33,975 bases of DNA, from contig CAZAYY010000035.1 of NCBI GenBank assembly GCA_964489525.1, forward strand, positions 1 to 33,975. The letters run 5' to 3'. This stretch comes from CAZAYY01 sp964489525. GTDB taxonomy: Bacteria; Chloroflexota; Anaerolineae; Anaerolineales; JABWBV01. Position numbers and translations under genes: made by a program. Of this stretch, positions 1-6,964 are shown piece after piece (the first letter of the stretch is position 1; the number at the start of each line of letters is the position of its first letter). The notes under the pieces were generated by a model, which was given only the letters and a program-made list of their open reading frames with translations, was not told where the DNA came from and made no database searches.

Positions 1-1962
1 GGGCTGGAGCTGCGTGGAGCACTCCCCGAGGGTGCCACCCCGACCGACCTGACCCTGACGATCGTCCAGCGCCTGCGGCAGGAAGGCGTGGTTGGCAAGT
101 GCGTTGAAGCTTTCGGCGACGGGCTGGAGTCCATTGCCATCCCCGACCGGGCTATGATCGCCAACATGTCCCCCGAGAGCGGTGCCACGGTCACCCTCTT
201 CCCGGTCGATCACCTCACCCTCGCTTACCTCAAGCTGACCGGGCGAGGGCCGGAAGCCCTCCACCGGGTTGAAAGCTACTGCAAAGCCCAGGGTCTGTTC
301 CGCGAAACCGGCGCGCCCCAACCTGAATTCACAAAAGTGATCACGGTCGATCTCGGCGCGGTCCAACCCAGCCTGGCCGGACCCTTCCGTCCAAACGACC
401 GCGTCATCGTCCCCAACCTCAAGCCCGATTTCGAAGCCCACTTAGTAGGCCAAAAGCGTGATCGCGGCTTCGGCTTGAGCGCAGGCGAGCAGAAACCCGA
501 GGTCCCTGTCAAGATCGACGGCCAAACCGTCACCCTCACCCACGGCGCGCTGGTCATCGCCGCCATCACCTCCTGCACCAACACCTCCAACCCCTCGGTC
601 ATGATCGGCGCCGGGTTGGTCGCTCAAAAGGCTGTCGAAAAGGGCCTCAAAGTCAAACCCTATGTCAAAACCAGCCTGGCCCCCGGCTCGCGCATCGTTA
701 CCGAATACCTCGAAAAAGCCCGCCTGGTCGAACCGCTGGCCCGCCTGGGCTTCCACGTCGTCGGCTACGGCTGCACCACCTGTATTGGCAACTCCGGCCC
801 GCTGCCCGAAGAAGTGGTGCGCACCATCACCGAAGGCGACCTGGTCGCCGCCGCCGTCCTCTCCGGCAACCGCAACTTTGAAGGCCGCATCCACCCCTAC
901 GCCCTCGCCAACTACCTGGCCTCCCCGCCCCTCGTGGTGGCCTACGCCCTGGCCGGCACCGTAGATATTGACCTGACCAGCGAACCCATCGGCACAGGCA
1001 AAGACGGCCAGCCGGTCTACCTGAAAGACATCTGGCCCACCGAAGCCGAAGTGCAGCAGGCCGTCGCCGCCAGCATCTCCCCCGCAATGTTCATCGAACG
1101 CTACGGCAATGTCTTTGACGGCAACGAAACCTGGAACGCCATCCCCTCCGGCAGCAGCGCCGAGTTGTACAACTGGGACCCGGCTTCCACCTACATCCAG
1201 GAACCCCCATTCTTCATGGACCTGACCCCCGAAGTAAAGCCCATTCGCGACATCCAGGGCGCCCGCGTCCTGGTCAAGGTGGGCGACTCCATCACCACCG
1301 ACCACATCTCCCCCGCCGGCTCCATCCCGGTCAACTTCCCCGCCGGGCAGTACCTGATCGAGCGCGGCGTCCAGCCCCGCAACTTCAACTCCTTTGGCGC
1401 CCGCCGCGGCAACGACCGGGTGATGACCCGCGGCACCTTTGGCAACATCCGCCTCAAAAACCAGCTTGCCGGCGGCAAAGAAGGCAGCTACACCGTCAAG
1501 TTCCCCGAAGGCAAAGAAACCTTCATCTACGATGCCGCCCTGGCCTACAAAGCCGAAAACACCCCGCTGGTCATCCTGGCCGGCAAAGAATACGGCACAG
1601 GCTCCAGCCGCGACTGGGCCGCCAAGGGCACCCTGCTGTTGGGCGTCAACGCCGTGTTGGCCGAATCCTTCGAACGCATCCACCGCTCCAACCTCGTCGG
1701 CATGGGTGTCCTGCCCATGGAGTACAAGCCCGGCGAAAACGCCGCCACCCTCGGCCTGGACGGCAGCGAGACCTTCGACATCCTCGGCCTGCACGACGGT
1801 ATGGCCCCCTCTTCCGAGGTCACCGTGCGCGCCACCCGCACCAACGGCAGCGTGCTGGAGTTCAAAGCCATCGCCCGCCTCAACACCCCGGTGGAGGTGG
1901 ACTACTACCGCAGCGGCGGCATTTTGCACAAGGTGCTGCGCAGCATGGCCAAAAGTGCGTAA
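1..1962 (+). CDS. acnA: Aconitate hydratase, 3' part (5' end outside window)
   Basis: Interconverts citrate and isocitrate in the TCA cycle, in the cytoplasm, using a [4Fe-4S] cluster. The frame is open from base 1 and ends at TAA 1960-1962. The visible 653 codons are the C-terminal part of a protein that is usually about 900 residues, so roughly a quarter is missing upstream. The three cluster cysteines are present: the SCTNTS cysteine (codon 574-576) and the two of GCTTCIGNSGP (codons 772 and 781). The swivel domain shows DSITTDHISPAGSI and EYGTGSSRDWAAKG, which carry substrate-binding Ser and Arg residues. The length and motif set fit the AcnA/IRP1 type rather than AcnB. An internal GTG at 88 is not the real start because coding sequence continues upstream of it. 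A strong hairpin terminator follows. Confidence 0.96.
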   Translation, partial: GLELRGALPEGATPTDLTLTIVQRLRQEGVVGKCVEAFGDGLESIAIPDRAMIANMSPESGATVTLFPVDHLTLAYLKLTGRGPEALHRVESYCKAQGLFRETGAPQPEFTKVITVDLGAVQPSLAGPFRPNDRVIVPNLKPDFEAHLVGQKRDRGFGLSAGEQKPEVPVKIDGQTVTLTHGALVIAAITSCTNTSNPSVMIGAGLVAQKAVEKGLKVKPYVKTSLAPGSRIVTEYLEKARLVEPLARLGFHVVGYGCTTCIGNSGPLPEEVVRTITEGDLVAAAVLSGNRNFEGRIHPYALANYLASPPLVVAYALAGTVDIDLTSEPIGTGKDGQPVYLKDIWPTEAEVQQAVAASISPAMFIERYGNVFDGNETWNAIPSGSSAELYNWDPASTYIQEPPFFMDLTPEVKPIRDIQGARVLVKVGDSITTDHISPAGSIPVNFPAGQYLIERGVQPRNFNSFGARRGNDRVMTRGTFGNIRLKNQLAGGKEGSYTVKFPEGKETFIYDAALAYKAENTPLVILAGKEYGTGSSRDWAAKGTLLLGVNAVLAESFERIHRSNLVGMGVLPMEYKPGENAATLGLDGSETFDILGLHDGMAPSSEVTVRATRTNGSVLEFKAIARLNTPVEVDYYRSGGILHKVLRSMAKSA

Positions 1963-1971
1963 ATGACCCGG

Positions 1972-2048
1972 CCCCGGCCAGCCTCCGTGCTGCGCGGCAG
2001 GGTACCCAACCTGCCCGCACAGGGAGACTGGCCGGGGTATATTTTTTT
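1972..2048 (+). terminator. Cruciform-like intrinsic terminator after aconitase
   Basis: CCCCGGCCAG (1972-1981) pairs perfectly with CTGGCCGGGG (2028-2037), followed by TATATTTTTTT. Inside the loop is a second hairpin: TGCG (1991-1994) and GGCAGG (1996-2001) pair with CCTGCC (2010-2015) and CGCA (2016-2019), with one bulged C. The outer stem plus U-tract makes a convincing Rho-independent terminator and separates aconitase from the downstream glycosyltransferase operon. Confidence 0.85.
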
Positions 2049-2071
2049 AAACCCCTAACCCCGGACAGCCT

Positions 2072-2785
2072 ATGGAACGGACAGCCCCGAAAAGCCTGAG
2101 CGTATTCTTCCCGATGTACAACGAAGTTCAGCATATGGATGAAGTGCTGGCGCAGGCCATCGCCGTGGTACCCACCCTGGGTTTTGAGCATTACGAAATC
2201 CTGATTGTGGACGATGGCAGCAAAGATGGCTGCGACCAGGTGGTGCGCAGGTGGATGGAGAACTACCCATCCATCCGCATGGTGCAGCACCCCAAAAACC
2301 AGGGGTATGGGGCAGCCTTGCGCACGGGCTTTTTGGAAGCGCGCGGCGATGCCGTCTTCTATACCGACAGCGATCTGCCCGTAGACCTGCGCATGATCGC
2401 AACCGCCCTCGGCTCGCTTGGCCAGGCCGACCTGGTGATTGGCTACCGCAAGCACCGCCACGAAACCCTGCGCCGGGCAGTCTATTCGCGGGTTTACAAC
2501 CTGCTCATGCGGCTGATGTTTGGGGTCTATGTGCGCGATGTCAATTTTTCTTTCAAAATGGTGCGCCGTGCCGTTTTGGACCGGGCACGCCTGACGGCAA
2601 CCTCTGTGTTCATTGACGGGCAAATCCTGGCCGAAGCCGTGCGCCACGGGTTTGAGATTCACGAAATCCCAATTGATTACACCCCGCGCAAGTTTGGTGT
2701 CTCCAACTTCGACAGCCTTGCTGCCGCCCAATCCACCTGGCGCGAAATGGCGCAGTACTGGCTGGAGCGGCGCAGCCAACCCTGA
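2072..2785 (+). CDS. Glycosyltransferase family 2 (polyprenyl-phosphate mannosyl/glucosyltransferase-like)
   Basis: Predicted to transfer a sugar from a nucleotide donor, probably onto a polyprenyl phosphate or lipid carrier at the inner face of the membrane. The GT-A fold signatures are present: SVFFPMYNE near the N-terminus, VDDGSKDG (DDGS at residues 47-50) and the metal-binding DSD at residues 99-101. The stretch around GVYVRDVNFSFKMVRR matches the DPM1/DPMS-like branch. At 237 residues it is a catalytic domain without the C-terminal membrane helices of some relatives. There is no strong Shine-Dalgarno at the ATG, which lies just after the aconitase terminator. It leads a run of five genes with gaps or overlaps under 10 bp, consistent with one operon. 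The sugar and acceptor cannot be told from sequence. Confidence 0.85.
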   Translation: MERTAPKSLSVFFPMYNEVQHMDEVLAQAIAVVPTLGFEHYEILIVDDGSKDGCDQVVRRWMENYPSIRMVQHPKNQGYGAALRTGFLEARGDAVFYTDSDLPVDLRMIATALGSLGQADLVIGYRKHRHETLRRAVYSRVYNLLMRLMFGVYVRDVNFSFKMVRRAVLDRARLTATSVFIDGQILAEAVRHGFEIHEIPIDYTPRKFGVSNFDSLAAAQSTWREMAQYWLERRSQP

Positions 2786-2790
2786 AGCCC

Positions 2791-3540
2791 ATGCTCGAAA
2801 CTGCCTACCACGAACTGCATGCCCTGGAAGACACCCACTGGTGGTACGTGGGCGCTCGCGCCGCCTACCGCGCCCTGCTGGACACCGGCCTGGGCGGGCC
2901 GGGCGGCGGCTTCCGGCTGCTGGAGGTGGGCAGCGGTTCCGGCGGCAACCTGCCTCTGCTAGAAGCATATGGCCCCACCGCCGGGTTGGAAATTTCCGCC
3001 ACAGCGCTGCGGCTCACCCCCCAACCACCCGCCCTTGGCCTAGTGCAGGGCAGCGCGGTAGAACTGCCCTTTCCAGATAACTATTTTGACGCGGTTGCCC
3101 TCTTCGGAGTGATTGAACACCTGGAAGACGACGGGCAGGCGCTGCGCGAAGCCTGGCGCGTCTGCCGCCCGGGTGGGTGCGTGGCCCTGCTCACAAGTGC
3201 CGCACCCATTCTGTGGAGCCATCACGACGAAGCCAACCTGCACCAGCGCCGCTATACCCGTGCTGGCCTGGCGGCGGTGCTCACCCAGGCTGGTCTGGCC
3301 CCGCTCAAACTTACCCACCAGAACTTTTTTACGTTCTTTCCCACTCTGGCCGTGCGCCTGTGGCAGCGCCGCAGGCCCCAGGCCCCCCGCTACGACATGT
3401 CTGCCCCACCCGCCTGGCTTAACACTGCCCTGGCCTCGGTTTTGCGCTTCGAAGCCTGGTGGATTCGCAGCAGCAGCTTCCCCATCGGGGTAGACCTGCT
3501 GGCAGTTTGCCGCCCTCTCAAGGACACCCGCCATGTCTGA
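2791..3540 (+). CDS. Class I SAM-dependent methyltransferase (Methyltransf_11 type)
   Basis: A 249-residue methyltransferase. Motif I is LLEVGSGSGG (residues 43-52), followed by a glycine-rich SAM pocket, then LPFPDNYFDAV and GVIEHLEDD (motif III region) and RPGGCVALL. An N-terminal HWWY...R element (residues 16-23) is common in methyltransferases acting on lipid- or glycan-linked substrates. The start is 5 bp after the glycosyltransferase stop. The stop overlaps the next gene by 8 bp, so translation is probably coupled. The context suggests methylation of a glycan or lipid intermediate. The substrate is not identifiable. Confidence 0.85.
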   Translation: MLETAYHELHALEDTHWWYVGARAAYRALLDTGLGGPGGGFRLLEVGSGSGGNLPLLEAYGPTAGLEISATALRLTPQPPALGLVQGSAVELPFPDNYFDAVALFGVIEHLEDDGQALREAWRVCRPGGCVALLTSAAPILWSHHDEANLHQRRYTRAGLAAVLTQAGLAPLKLTHQNFFTFFPTLAVRLWQRRRPQAPRYDMSAPPAWLNTALASVLRFEAWWIRSSSFPIGVDLLAVCRPLKDTRHV

Positions 3541-4189
3541 TTCACAGTCCTGGCTCTCCGGGTTGTATCGCTCCACGCCGCTGCGCAGCCGCTTCCATGT
3601 CTGGCTGCGCTGGCGTTTGTTTCCTTTCGAGCGGCTGCTGTCTTATTATCCAGAACACGGTTCGACTGCCGACCTGGGCTGCGGGCACGGCCATTGGGTT
3701 TTCTACCTCGCCTCCCGTCGCCCGGCGCTGGACATCACCGGCATTGACCCCGATTGTGAAAAAATCAAGGTGGCTCTGACCCTGGCGGCTGTTCACAAGT
3801 TCAGCCTCACCCGCTTTTATTGCGCCCTTGCCCAGGAATTCGACTACCCGCCCTGCGATGTCATCAGCCTTGTGGATGTCCTCTACCTCATCCCCTACCC
3901 GGCCCAGGAAGCCATCCTGGCTCACGCTGCTGCCCGGTTGAAACCCGGGGGCAAAATCCTGCTCAAAGAAATGGGCGAAACCCCGCGCTGGAAATCCGCC
4001 TGGAACACGCTGCAAGAATCGCTTTCGGTGCGCCTGTTGGGCGTGACCTACGGCCACTCGTTCTACTTCCGCAGCGGGGCAGACTGGGCGGCGCTGCTGC
4101 AGTCGCTTGGGCTGACCGTGCAGGTGGTGCCCATGCACCAGGGCTACCCCTACCCACACCTGCTGGTCACCGGGGAAAAACGTGCATGA
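3533..4189 (+). CDS. Class I SAM-dependent methyltransferase, second in operon
   Basis: A 218-residue methyltransferase with motif I ADLGCGHG (residues 46-53), IDPD as the acidic residue after strand 2, DVISLVDVLYLIPY as the motif II region, and RLKPGGKILLKE. It is not a close copy of the preceding methyltransferase: the HWWY element is missing and it opens with a basic aromatic region (residues 10-36) that may associate with membrane. It overlaps the upstream gene by 8 bp, and its stop TGA overlaps the downstream ATG (ATGA at 4186-4189), so the three genes are probably translationally coupled. Substrate unknown; a role in the same lipid or glycan modification pathway is inferred. Confidence 0.82.
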   Translation: MSDSQSWLSGLYRSTPLRSRFHVWLRWRLFPFERLLSYYPEHGSTADLGCGHGHWVFYLASRRPALDITGIDPDCEKIKVALTLAAVHKFSLTRFYCALAQEFDYPPCDVISLVDVLYLIPYPAQEAILAHAAARLKPGGKILLKEMGETPRWKSAWNTLQESLSVRLLGVTYGHSFYFRSGADWAALLQSLGLTVQVVPMHQGYPYPHLLVTGEKRA

Positions 4190-4995
4190 ACGGCCGCTGG
4201 CGGGTGAACGCAGACGATTTCGGCTGGACCGATGGCCAGAACCAGGCGGTTGAAAAAGCCTACCAGCTTGGTGTACTCACACATGCCTCGCTGCTGACCA
4301 CCACGCCAGGCTTTGCCGGGGCTGTCGAGATTGCCCGGCAAAACCCAGGGCTGCAGGTGGGCGTTCACCTGGCCCTGAATGAAGTTCCCCCCGCCTTACC
4401 TTCCGACAAACTGCAGGGCCTGCTCCAACCCGATGGACGTTTTCCCGACAGCCTGGGGACCCTGCTGCGCGCCTGGTTTGGGGGGCGGCTTGCGCCTGCA
4501 GTGGTGCTTGCCGAATGGCAGCAGCAAATTGAACGGGCCCTGGCTGCGGGCCTCACCCCCACTCACCTGGACGGGCATAAGCATGTCCACATGCTGCCCC
4601 CGCTGCTGGATGCGGCCATTCACCTTGCTAAAGCCTATCAAATTCCCTATGTACGCCTGCCGCTTGAAGGGTTTTCGACCCAGGCGCTGCGGCGCGGCCC
4701 GGCCTGGGGTGTGCTGTGGGGGTTGGCGCAACGGGCTCGCCCACATTTGCAGAGGGCTGGCCTGCAGTTTGCCGCTCATTTTCACGGCATTGCCTTCAGC
4801 GGACAAATGACCTGGCCGCACCTGCACAGGGCGCTGGCCGCCCACCCACCCGGCCAGGCGGAGATTATGGTCCACCCTGCTGTGCGCACTCCATCTGTCC
4901 GGGCACTGCAAACCCGCTACCGCTGGGCAGCTCAATACCGCTTCGAGGAAGAACTAGACGCCCTGCTGCACGCCAAAACCATGTTCAACGGATAA
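4186..4995 (+). CDS. ChbG/YdjC-family carbohydrate deacetylase (HpnK-like)
   Basis: A 269-residue member of the YdjC family, metal-dependent enzymes removing acetyl groups from N-acetylated sugars; the HpnK branch acts on glycosylated hopanoids. The signature ligands are visible: NADDFG (Asp10, Asp11), GVHL (His61) and HLDGHKHVHM (His127, Asp129, His131, His133, His135). The ATG at 4186 is preferred because it forms an ATGA overlap with the preceding stop and places NADDFG right after the N-terminus as in the family; the open frame extends further upstream only as out-of-frame overlap of the methyltransferase gene. Its presence with a GT2, a GT87-like enzyme and methyltransferases suggests trimming of an N-acetylhexosamine on a lipid-linked glycan (inference). 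Confidence 0.86.
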   Translation: MNGRWRVNADDFGWTDGQNQAVEKAYQLGVLTHASLLTTTPGFAGAVEIARQNPGLQVGVHLALNEVPPALPSDKLQGLLQPDGRFPDSLGTLLRAWFGGRLAPAVVLAEWQQQIERALAAGLTPTHLDGHKHVHMLPPLLDAAIHLAKAYQIPYVRLPLEGFSTQALRRGPAWGVLWGLAQRARPHLQRAGLQFAAHFHGIAFSGQMTWPHLHRALAAHPPGQAEIMVHPAVRTPSVRALQTRYRWAAQYRFEEELDALLHAKTMFNG

Positions 4996-4999
4996 CCCC

Positions 5000-5959
5000 A
5001 TGGACGCAAAACTGCACACCCTCCTCACTTACTGGACACAGATTGCCCCTGCTGCCCGGCGCAGGTTCCCCCCCTGGCTGGCCGGGATTGTGTTGGGGTT
5101 GGTGGTGGTGCTGTTCGTGCTTCCCGGGACGGGTGTGGACGTGCTGGTTACCTATGGCCCGGCTGGCCGGGGTATGTACGACCCCGGGGTTAACCCGCGC
5201 AACCCGCGCCCGGCTTTCTGGCTGTTTTGGCTGGTGGGGCTGCTGCCCTGGAAATATGACTACCTGCTGCTTATGCTCGTCTCCATCCCGGTGTTGGCCG
5301 CGGCGGTTTGGCTGGGTAAAGGCTCGTACTGGAAGGCCTTTCTCTCTTTTCCGTTGGTCTGGTTACTGGCTTACGGGCAAATTGACGCTTTTGTCGTGTT
5401 CGGGCTGGCGCTGGCCTGGTATGCGCTTGAAAAAGAGCAGTACATCCTGATGGGACTGGGGCTTGCCATTACCTGCATTCTGAAGCCGCAAATCGGCCTG
5501 TTTCCCACCCTGCTGTTCTGGCTGTGGGCGCGCAACAAATGGCAGCCGCTGGTCATCCCCGCGGTGCTGTTTGCACTATCCCTCGTCCAATGGGGGCTGG
5601 GCTGGCCTTGGGAATGGATCCAGGGTACATTGAACCAGGTTGGCCGGCTGGAGTCGGACTGGGCCAACGGCAGCCTGGCGGCCTGGGTGGGCGGCTGGGC
5701 CTGGCTGGCCTGGCTGCCGGCGCTGCTCGTTCCAATGGACCGCTTTCACCGCATGCGCAGTGTTTTTGCGGCGATGGCGCTCAGCCTACCCTACTTCCCG
5801 GCTTATGAGCTGTTGATTTTCCTGGTTTTCCCCGTATCCATCCTGGAGTGGGCGCTCACCGCGGTTCCTTTTTTCAACCTGTACGGCCTGGCCTGGATCA
5901 TGCCGCTGGTGGTTCTGATGGCATCGGTCTGGTCATCCAATTTCAAAAACCATTTGTGA
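5000..5959 (+). CDS. Polytopic membrane protein, GT87-like glycosyltransferase (GT-C fold)
   Basis: A 319-residue integral membrane protein with about eight or nine hydrophobic segments, starting near residue 24. The segment GQIDAFVVFGLALAWYALEKE followed by LAITCILKPQIGLFP resembles the conserved GQ...lK.p core of GT87 (DUF2029) polyprenol-phosphate-sugar-dependent glycosyltransferases. Such enzymes add a sugar from a polyprenyl phosphate donor on the outer face of the membrane. The upstream GT2 in the same operon could make that donor. It begins 4 bp after the deacetylase stop and is the last gene of the operon. It is shorter than many GT87 proteins (about 400), so assignment to family is moderate. 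Confidence 0.65.
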   Translation: MDAKLHTLLTYWTQIAPAARRRFPPWLAGIVLGLVVVLFVLPGTGVDVLVTYGPAGRGMYDPGVNPRNPRPAFWLFWLVGLLPWKYDYLLLMLVSIPVLAAAVWLGKGSYWKAFLSFPLVWLLAYGQIDAFVVFGLALAWYALEKEQYILMGLGLAITCILKPQIGLFPTLLFWLWARNKWQPLVIPAVLFALSLVQWGLGWPWEWIQGTLNQVGRLESDWANGSLAAWVGGWAWLAWLPALLVPMDRFHRMRSVFAAMALSLPYFPAYELLIFLVFPVSILEWALTAVPFFNLYGLAWIMPLVVLMASVWSSNFKNHL

Positions 5960-5971
5960 TAAGTTTTACAA
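5954..5971. promoter_or_regulatory. Rex-like / CRP-like inverted repeat at the end of the GT operon
   Basis: TTGTGA-N6-TTACAA (5954-5971) overlaps the stop codon of the preceding gene. It differs by one base from the Rex consensus TTGTGA-N6-TCACAA. A second site of the same type lies at 6066-6081. Either a Rex or a CRP/FNR-type factor could use it. Chance occurrence in this AT-rich stretch is possible. Confidence 0.35.
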
Positions 5972-6065
5972 TCTAATCGCTCGAATTGAGATTAGCAAAT
6001 CCAATCTGCTCTTGTGGGGGTTGGTGGCGGTAATTGAAGGCAGATTTTCCAATAATCCTGTACAA

Positions 6066-6081
6066 TGTGATTAATTTCACA
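6066..6081. promoter_or_regulatory. TGTGA-N6-TCACA operator (CRP- or Rex-type)
   Basis: A perfect 5+5 inverted repeat TGTGA/TCACA with a 6-bp spacer, identical to the core of the classical CRP site and also compatible with Rex. The downstream flank is A (TCACAA), the upstream flank is A instead of T. Its centre (6073.5) is exactly 22 bp upstream of the centre of the next palindrome (6095.5). It lies about 300 bp upstream of hdrC in a 420-bp gene-free region. Confidence 0.6.
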
Positions 6082-6088
6082 ATATTTC

Positions 6089-6102
6089 GGGACATATGTC
6101 CC
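6089..6102. promoter_or_regulatory. 14-bp palindromic operator, site 1 (GGGACATATGTCCC)
   Basis: A perfect 14-bp palindrome centred at 6095.5. The same GGGACA-N2-TGTCCC pattern occurs once more in the window, at 31813-31826 upstream of hypA. Its presence in front of the hydrogenase structural operon and of the hydrogenase maturation operon makes it a strong candidate for a shared transcription factor site. Confidence 0.7.
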
Positions 6103-6111
6103 ATTTCATTA

Positions 6112-6123
6112 GGACATATGACC
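6112..6123. promoter_or_regulatory. Degenerate second copy of the palindromic operator (GGACATATGACC)
   Basis: GGACATATGACC is a one-mismatch-per-arm version of the 6089-6102 palindrome. Its centre (6117.5) lies exactly 22 bp further downstream, so both sites face the same side of the helix. It directly precedes the predicted -35 region, the same position the single palindrome takes at hypA. Confidence 0.6.
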
Positions 6124-6153
6124 CTGTATAGGGATATTCTTCCCTACTATGAT
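6124..6153 (+). promoter_or_regulatory. Predicted promoter of the hdr-mvh operon
   Basis: A weak -35 CTGTAT (6124-6129) and a -10 TATGAT (6148-6153) are separated by 18 bp. If transcription starts near 6160, the two palindromes centre at about -42.5 and -64.5, positions typical of class II and class I activation. The spacer holds another inverted repeat, TAGGGA-N6-TCCCTA (6129-6146), which might bind a repressor. The alignment with the hypA promoter supports the choice, but the hexamers themselves are imperfect. Confidence 0.45.
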
Positions 6154-6270
6154 TATGTATAGGCATTTCTCGGGCGATTCAGGGGGCCATCACGAGGAAT
6201 GGTTTGCTGTTCCTGAAAAATGGGCTGGAAAACCCGGCCTTTGGAAACGATAAAACAGGAGGAAGCACGG

Positions 6271-6303
6271 ATGAAAATCACAAAAAAAAGGGGGGATGCC
6301 TGA
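6271..6303 (+). CDS. Short leader ORF (10 codons) upstream of hdrC
   Basis: ATG at 6271 has a strong Shine-Dalgarno (AGGAGG, 6257-6262 region) at normal spacing and encodes MKITKKRGDA before a TGA stop at 6301-6303. It sits between the predicted promoter and hdrC and could be a leader peptide whose translation affects the downstream mRNA structure. The codon run contains eight consecutive A followed by six G, a potential slippage site. It may be an untranslated coincidence; no homology is recognised. Confidence 0.35.
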   Translation: MKITKKRGDA

Positions 6304-6320
6304 ATCACTTTTTTACCACT

Positions 6321-6341
6321 GGTGTGTTGTAGCAAAACACC
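6321..6341 (+). other. Hairpin between leader ORF and hdrC
   Basis: GGTGTGTTG (6321-6329) pairs with CAAAACACC (6333-6341) apart from one G-A mismatch, with loop TAG. A second short stem, CACCT (6360-6364) with AGGTG (6371-6375), puts the GGAGG of the hdrC ribosome-binding site in its loop. Neither is followed by a U-tract, so this is more likely translational control or nothing than termination. Confidence 0.4.
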
Positions 6342-6379
6342 TTCGATTGTTCTCGTTTGCACCTTGGAGGAGGTGAACC

Positions 6380-6964
6380 TTGACTGCAGGAGTTTCTCAC
6401 AACGGCAACGGTCCCCAAAACTTTAAAGAAGAAGTGATGGCGGCTACTCCAGGAATTACCCGCCTGGAAATGTGCATTCAATGTGGTACATGCGGCGGCT
6501 CTTGCCCTTCTGGTCCGGATATGGACGCGACCCCGCGGCGCATATTTGCGATGATTGCGGCGGATATGAAAAAAGAAGTCTTGAGCAGCAATACCCCCTG
6601 GTACTGTGTTTCGTGCTATTACTGCATGGTTCGCTGCCCGCAGGAAATTCACATTACCGATATCATGTATACCCTCAAAAACATGGCCATCAAAGAAGGC
6701 TACGCCAAAGCGGCCGATGTCCAGGCCTCCGACTTTTCGGGGTCGTTCATTGACTTTGTCGAAAAGTATGGGCGCAGCTTTGAATTTGGCCTGGCCACCT
6801 GGCACCGCCTGACCCACCAACCCCTGGACCTGTTCAAGAAAGCCCAAATGGGGTTGGGAATGTGGCGCAAAGGCCGGATGGATTTTACCCCCAAGAAAAT
6901 TAAGAAAATTGACCAACTGCAAGCCATCATTGGCAAAGCCAAAGAGCTGGGAGGCGCATCATGA
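6380..6964 (+). CDS. hdrC: Heterodisulfide reductase-like subunit C (two [4Fe-4S] ferredoxin-type)
   Basis: Electron-transfer subunit carrying two [4Fe-4S] clusters from the flavin subunit HdrA to the catalytic subunit HdrB. Clusters are bound by CIQCGTCGGSCP (Cys32, 35, 38, 42) and CVSCYYCMVRCP (Cys76, 79, 82, 86). Length 194 residues is usual for HdrC. The start is TTG 6380, supported by an excellent Shine-Dalgarno GGAGGAGGTG just upstream; no ATG is better placed. No membrane helices, so this is the soluble HdrC, not the HdrE/DsrM-linked type. Its stop overlaps the hdrB start (ATGA at 6961-6964). First structural gene of the hydrogenase operon. Confidence 0.92.
   Translation: MTAGVSHNGNGPQNFKEEVMAATPGITRLEMCIQCGTCGGSCPSGPDMDATPRRIFAMIAADMKKEVLSSNTPWYCVSCYYCMVRCPQEIHITDIMYTLKNMAIKEGYAKAADVQASDFSGSFIDFVEKYGRSFEFGLATWHRLTHQPLDLFKKAQMGLGMWRKGRMDFTPKKIKKIDQLQAIIGKAKELGGAS

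Noticed and set aside
442..1929. Long open frame on the - strand inside aconitase (495 codons)
   Set aside because: It is a shadow of the GC-rich aconitase gene; low-complexity Gly/Ala/Val composition and no recognisable motif.
3820..4185. N-terminal extension of the ChbG-like gene
   Set aside because: It overlaps the methyltransferase gene out of frame; the family motif begins just after ATG 4186.
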